A stretch of DNA of 64,000 bases. Origin: Microbacterium paraoxydans. GTDB lineage: Bacteria; Actinomycetota; Actinomycetes; Actinomycetales; Microbacteriaceae. The notes under the pieces were generated by a model. The model ran no database searches. It saw only the letters and a program-made list of their open reading frames with translations, and had not been told where the DNA came from. The stretch lies in NCBI RefSeq assembly GCF_900105335.1, contig NZ_LT629770.1, positions 682,001 to 746,000 of the forward strand. Direction: 5' to 3'. A program made the position numbers and the translations under genes. Positions 62,156 through 64,000 of this stretch are shown piece by piece. How positions within the stretch are numbered: the first letter of the stretch is position 1; every line of letters begins with the position of its first letter.

Positions 62156-63559
62156 TCAGATCTCCCGCGCGTTCATACGGGCGAGCAGCAGGGCCTCGGT
62201 CGCCACCGCGTGCCGGAACGTGTCCAGGTGCAGCGACTCGTTGGGGCTGTGTGCGCGGGAGTGCGGATCCTCCACGCCGGTGACGAGGATCTGGGCCTCC
62301 GGGAACTCCCGCACGAGATCCGCGATGAACGGGATGGACCCGCCGACGCCCAGGTCCACCGGAGCGACGCCGTACCCGTCGCGCATCGCGCCGCGGGTGA
62401 GGGAGACCGCCCACCCGCTCGTGTCCACGAGGAAGGGGTTGCCGAGGTCCACATCGGAGAAGGTCAGCTCGGCACCGAAGGGCGCGTGTGCACGGAGGTG
62501 GCGCTCCAGAGCCTCGTAGGCATCCTGACCGGACTGCCCGGGGGCGACACGGGCGCTGATCACCACGGTCACCTCCGGGAGCAGGGTGTTCGAGGCTGAG
62601 GCGACGCTCGTCGCATCGATGCCGATGACCGTGACGGAGGGCTTGTTCCAGATACGGCTGAGGATCGTGCCGTCGCCGATGGGCGTCGTCCCCGGGAGGA
62701 GCCCGGCCTCGTCGCGCAGTGTCTCCTCGGTGTACTCGGGCGTCTCGGCATCCCGAGCGGTCATCCCCTCGACCGCGACGGAGCCGTCCTCGTTCCACAG
62801 CGTGGCGAGGAGTCGCACGGTCGCCATCATCGCGTCGGGAACCGCGCCACCGAACATCCCGGAATGGGACGCGTGGTCGAGCGTGCGCACCTTCAGGGTG
62901 AAGCGTGCGTTGCCGCGGAGGGACACGGTCAGGCCCGGCGTGACGGAATCCCAGTTGCCCGAGTCAGCGACGACGATCGCATCGGCGCGGAGGGCCTCCT
63001 TGTTGTCGGAGAGGAACTGTGCGAAGGAACGCGAGCCGTACTCCTCCTCCCCCTCGATGAACATCGCGATCCCGAGGTCGAGGTCGTCTCCGAGCACCTC
63101 GGCGACCGCGCGGATCGCGCCGATGTGGGCCATGATGCCGGCCTTGTCGTCCGCGGCGCCGCGTCCGTACAGGCGGCCGTCACGCACCGTCGGCTCGAAT
63201 GGCGGCGTCTCCCACAGGGCGTCGTCCCCCGGAGGCTGCACGTCGTGGTGGGCGTAGAGGAGGATCGTCGGCTTCCCGTTCCGCGCCGCGCGCGTCGCGA
63301 GGACGGCGGGCTGGCCCTGCTCGTCGGTACCGGGGATGTCGGCACGGAGTACCTTCACCTCGTCGAACACCCCGGTGCCGCGCGCGAGCGTGGCGACGGC
63401 GTCGGCGCTGCGCTCGAGCTGCGTCTGGTCGAAGGCGGGCCAGGCCATGCCGGGAATGCGCACGAGGCTCCCGAGGTCCGACAGCGCGGAGGGGATGCCG
63501 GTGGCGACCGCTTCGAGGACGGCGGCGTCGGACTCGCTGGGAAGTGCAGGTGAGGTCAT
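62156..63559 (-). CDS. M20-family dipeptidase
   Basis: A 467-residue di-zinc peptidase. Metal ligands are in ILLYAHHDVQPPGDDALW (His, then Asp), GRGAADDKAG (bridging Asp), FIEGEEEYGS (Glu-Glu) and near the C-terminus DPHSRAHSPNESLHLD (His). A lid domain is inserted around residues 200-330. The family hydrolyses dipeptides or N-acyl amino acids in the cytoplasm. The ATG at 63559 has TAAGAT seven bases upstream. It is divergent from the DUF3043 gene. Confidence 0.93.
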   Translation of the reverse strand: MTSPALPSESDAAVLEAVATGIPSALSDLGSLVRIPGMAWPAFDQTQLERSADAVATLARGTGVFDEVKVLRADIPGTDEQGQPAVLATRAARNGKPTILLYAHHDVQPPGDDALWETPPFEPTVRDGRLYGRGAADDKAGIMAHIGAIRAVAEVLGDDLDLGIAMFIEGEEEYGSRSFAQFLSDNKEALRADAIVVADSGNWDSVTPGLTVSLRGNARFTLKVRTLDHASHSGMFGGAVPDAMMATVRLLATLWNEDGSVAVEGMTARDAETPEYTEETLRDEAGLLPGTTPIGDGTILSRIWNKPSVTVIGIDATSVASASNTLLPEVTVVISARVAPGQSGQDAYEALERHLRAHAPFGAELTFSDVDLGNPFLVDTSGWAVSLTRGAMRDGYGVAPVDLGVGGSIPFIADLVREFPEAQILVTGVEDPHSRAHSPNESLHLDTFRHAVATEALLLARMNAREI

Positions 63560-63566
63560 GCGAGTA

Positions 63567-63572
63567 ATCTTA
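63567..63572 (-). promoter_or_regulatory. -10 element of the M20 dipeptidase gene (leaderless start)
   Basis: TAAGAT on the minus strand ends seven bases before the ATG at 63559. Confidence 0.4.
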
Positions 63573-63604
63573 AGGCGACCCACCCCAGCGAACCGAGGAA
63601 CCTC

Positions 63605-64000
63605 GTGGCCACTACCCCCGCCTCCCCTTCGACGAACGACGACGCCCCCCAGACGCCTGCCGTCGGCAAGGGACGCGCGACGCCGACCCGCGCCGAGCAG
63701 GAGGCTGCGCGCCGGCGCCCCCTCGTGGCGAACACCAAGGAGGCGAAGGCGGCGGCTCGCGCCGAGCTCAACGAGCGCCGCGCGAAGGCGCAGGCCGGCA
63801 TGGCCGCCGGCGAGGAGAAGTACCTCCCCGCGCGTGACAAGGGCCCGCAGCGCCGGTGGGTGCGCGACTACGTCGACGCCGGCTGGCACCCCGCCGAGTT
63901 CGTGATGGGCGTCATGGTGCTCGTCATCCTGGCCTCGCTGCTGCCGACGAACATGATGATCTCGTTCTACGCGTACCTGTTCATGATGGCCTACCTCGTG
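63605..64000 (+). CDS. DUF3043-type membrane protein, N-terminal part (3' end outside window)
   Basis: The frame runs open from the GTG at 63605 to the window edge (132 residues). The N-terminus is a long charged Ala/Arg/Glu-rich cytoplasmic segment (RATPTRAEQEAARRRP, AKAAARAELNERRAKAQ) with the conserved YLPARDKGPQRRWVRDYVDA, then a hydrophobic helix (FVMGVMVLVILASLLP) and the start of a second one. This matches the actinobacterial DUF3043 family, of unknown function. GAGGAAC precedes the start codon. Confidence 0.85.
   Translation, partial: MATTPASPSTNDDAPQTPAVGKGRATPTRAEQEAARRRPLVANTKEAKAAARAELNERRAKAQAGMAAGEEKYLPARDKGPQRRWVRDYVDAGWHPAEFVMGVMVLVILASLLPTNMMISFYAYLFMMAYLV

Overview
The window is chromosomal DNA of a high-GC Gram-positive actinobacterium, most likely Microbacterium or a close relative in the Microbacteriaceae. 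Three things point there: the paired clpP1/clpP2 genes; the actinobacterial respiratory set (di-haem QcrC, three-helix Rieske QcrA, long QcrB, CtaC/D/E/F); and RbpA, WhiA and leaderless-looking starts. Both window edges cut a gene: valS at the left and a DUF3043 membrane protein at the right. There is no rRNA, CRISPR array or complete prophage.

Layout. 1-8.2 kb: valS 3' end, a small ORF, an ArsR regulator with a striking operator, threonine catabolism (tdh-kbl) divergent from a LysR regulator, an M3 oligopeptidase and a GyrI-like protein. 8.2-18.2 kb: protein quality control (clpX, clpP2, clpP1, tig), interrupted by a SorC regulator-deoC-ALDH-truncated ALDH operon; then tRNA-Pro. 18.3-21.0 kb: tRNA-Gly carrying a 2.6-kb integrated element bounded by 51-bp direct repeats (integrase, a double Cys-motif protein, a phage tail-protein remnant, a 33-residue membrane peptide). 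21-29 kb: a membrane-anchored HExxH protein, rbpA-secG-tpiA-pgk-gap, sodA, whiA-rapZ. 29-38 kb: excision repair (uvrC, uvrA, uvrB), an OhrR-like MarR regulator divergent from a small CxxC protein, coaE. 38-40 kb: a SipW signal peptidase between two SipW-type substrates. 40-46.3 kb: six overlapping minus-strand genes joining a sulfonate-type ABC transporter, acetyl-CoA synthetase, MetY and a CoA-binding protein. 46.5-52.5 kb: rpsA, two secreted proteins, a 5'-3' exonuclease, a PHP phosphoesterase and trpD. 52.6-61.6 kb: respiratory complexes III and IV as two operons, ctaE-qcrC-qcrA-qcrB (+) and ctaC-ctaD-ctaF (-). 61.7-64 kb: an iron-sulfur insertion protein, an M20 dipeptidase and the DUF3043 start.

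How genes work together. The qcr/cta genes build the electron path from menaquinol to oxygen. DeoC cleaves deoxyribose-5-phosphate, giving acetaldehyde that the neighbouring aldehyde dehydrogenase could oxidise. MetY releases acetate when it makes homocysteine, and the overlapping acs could return that acetate to acetyl-CoA. Coding is dense, with many 1-10 base gene overlaps. No intergenic stretch exceeds about 300 bases; the longest is the 235-base rpsA leader region.

Most unusual items: the minimal tRNA-Gly element with symmetric putative integrase arm sites; the split ALDH16-like pair; the SipW cassette; the OhrR-like/CxxC pair with an operator over the start codon; and a recurring TANNNT-6/7 nt-start-codon arrangement suggesting many leaderless messages.
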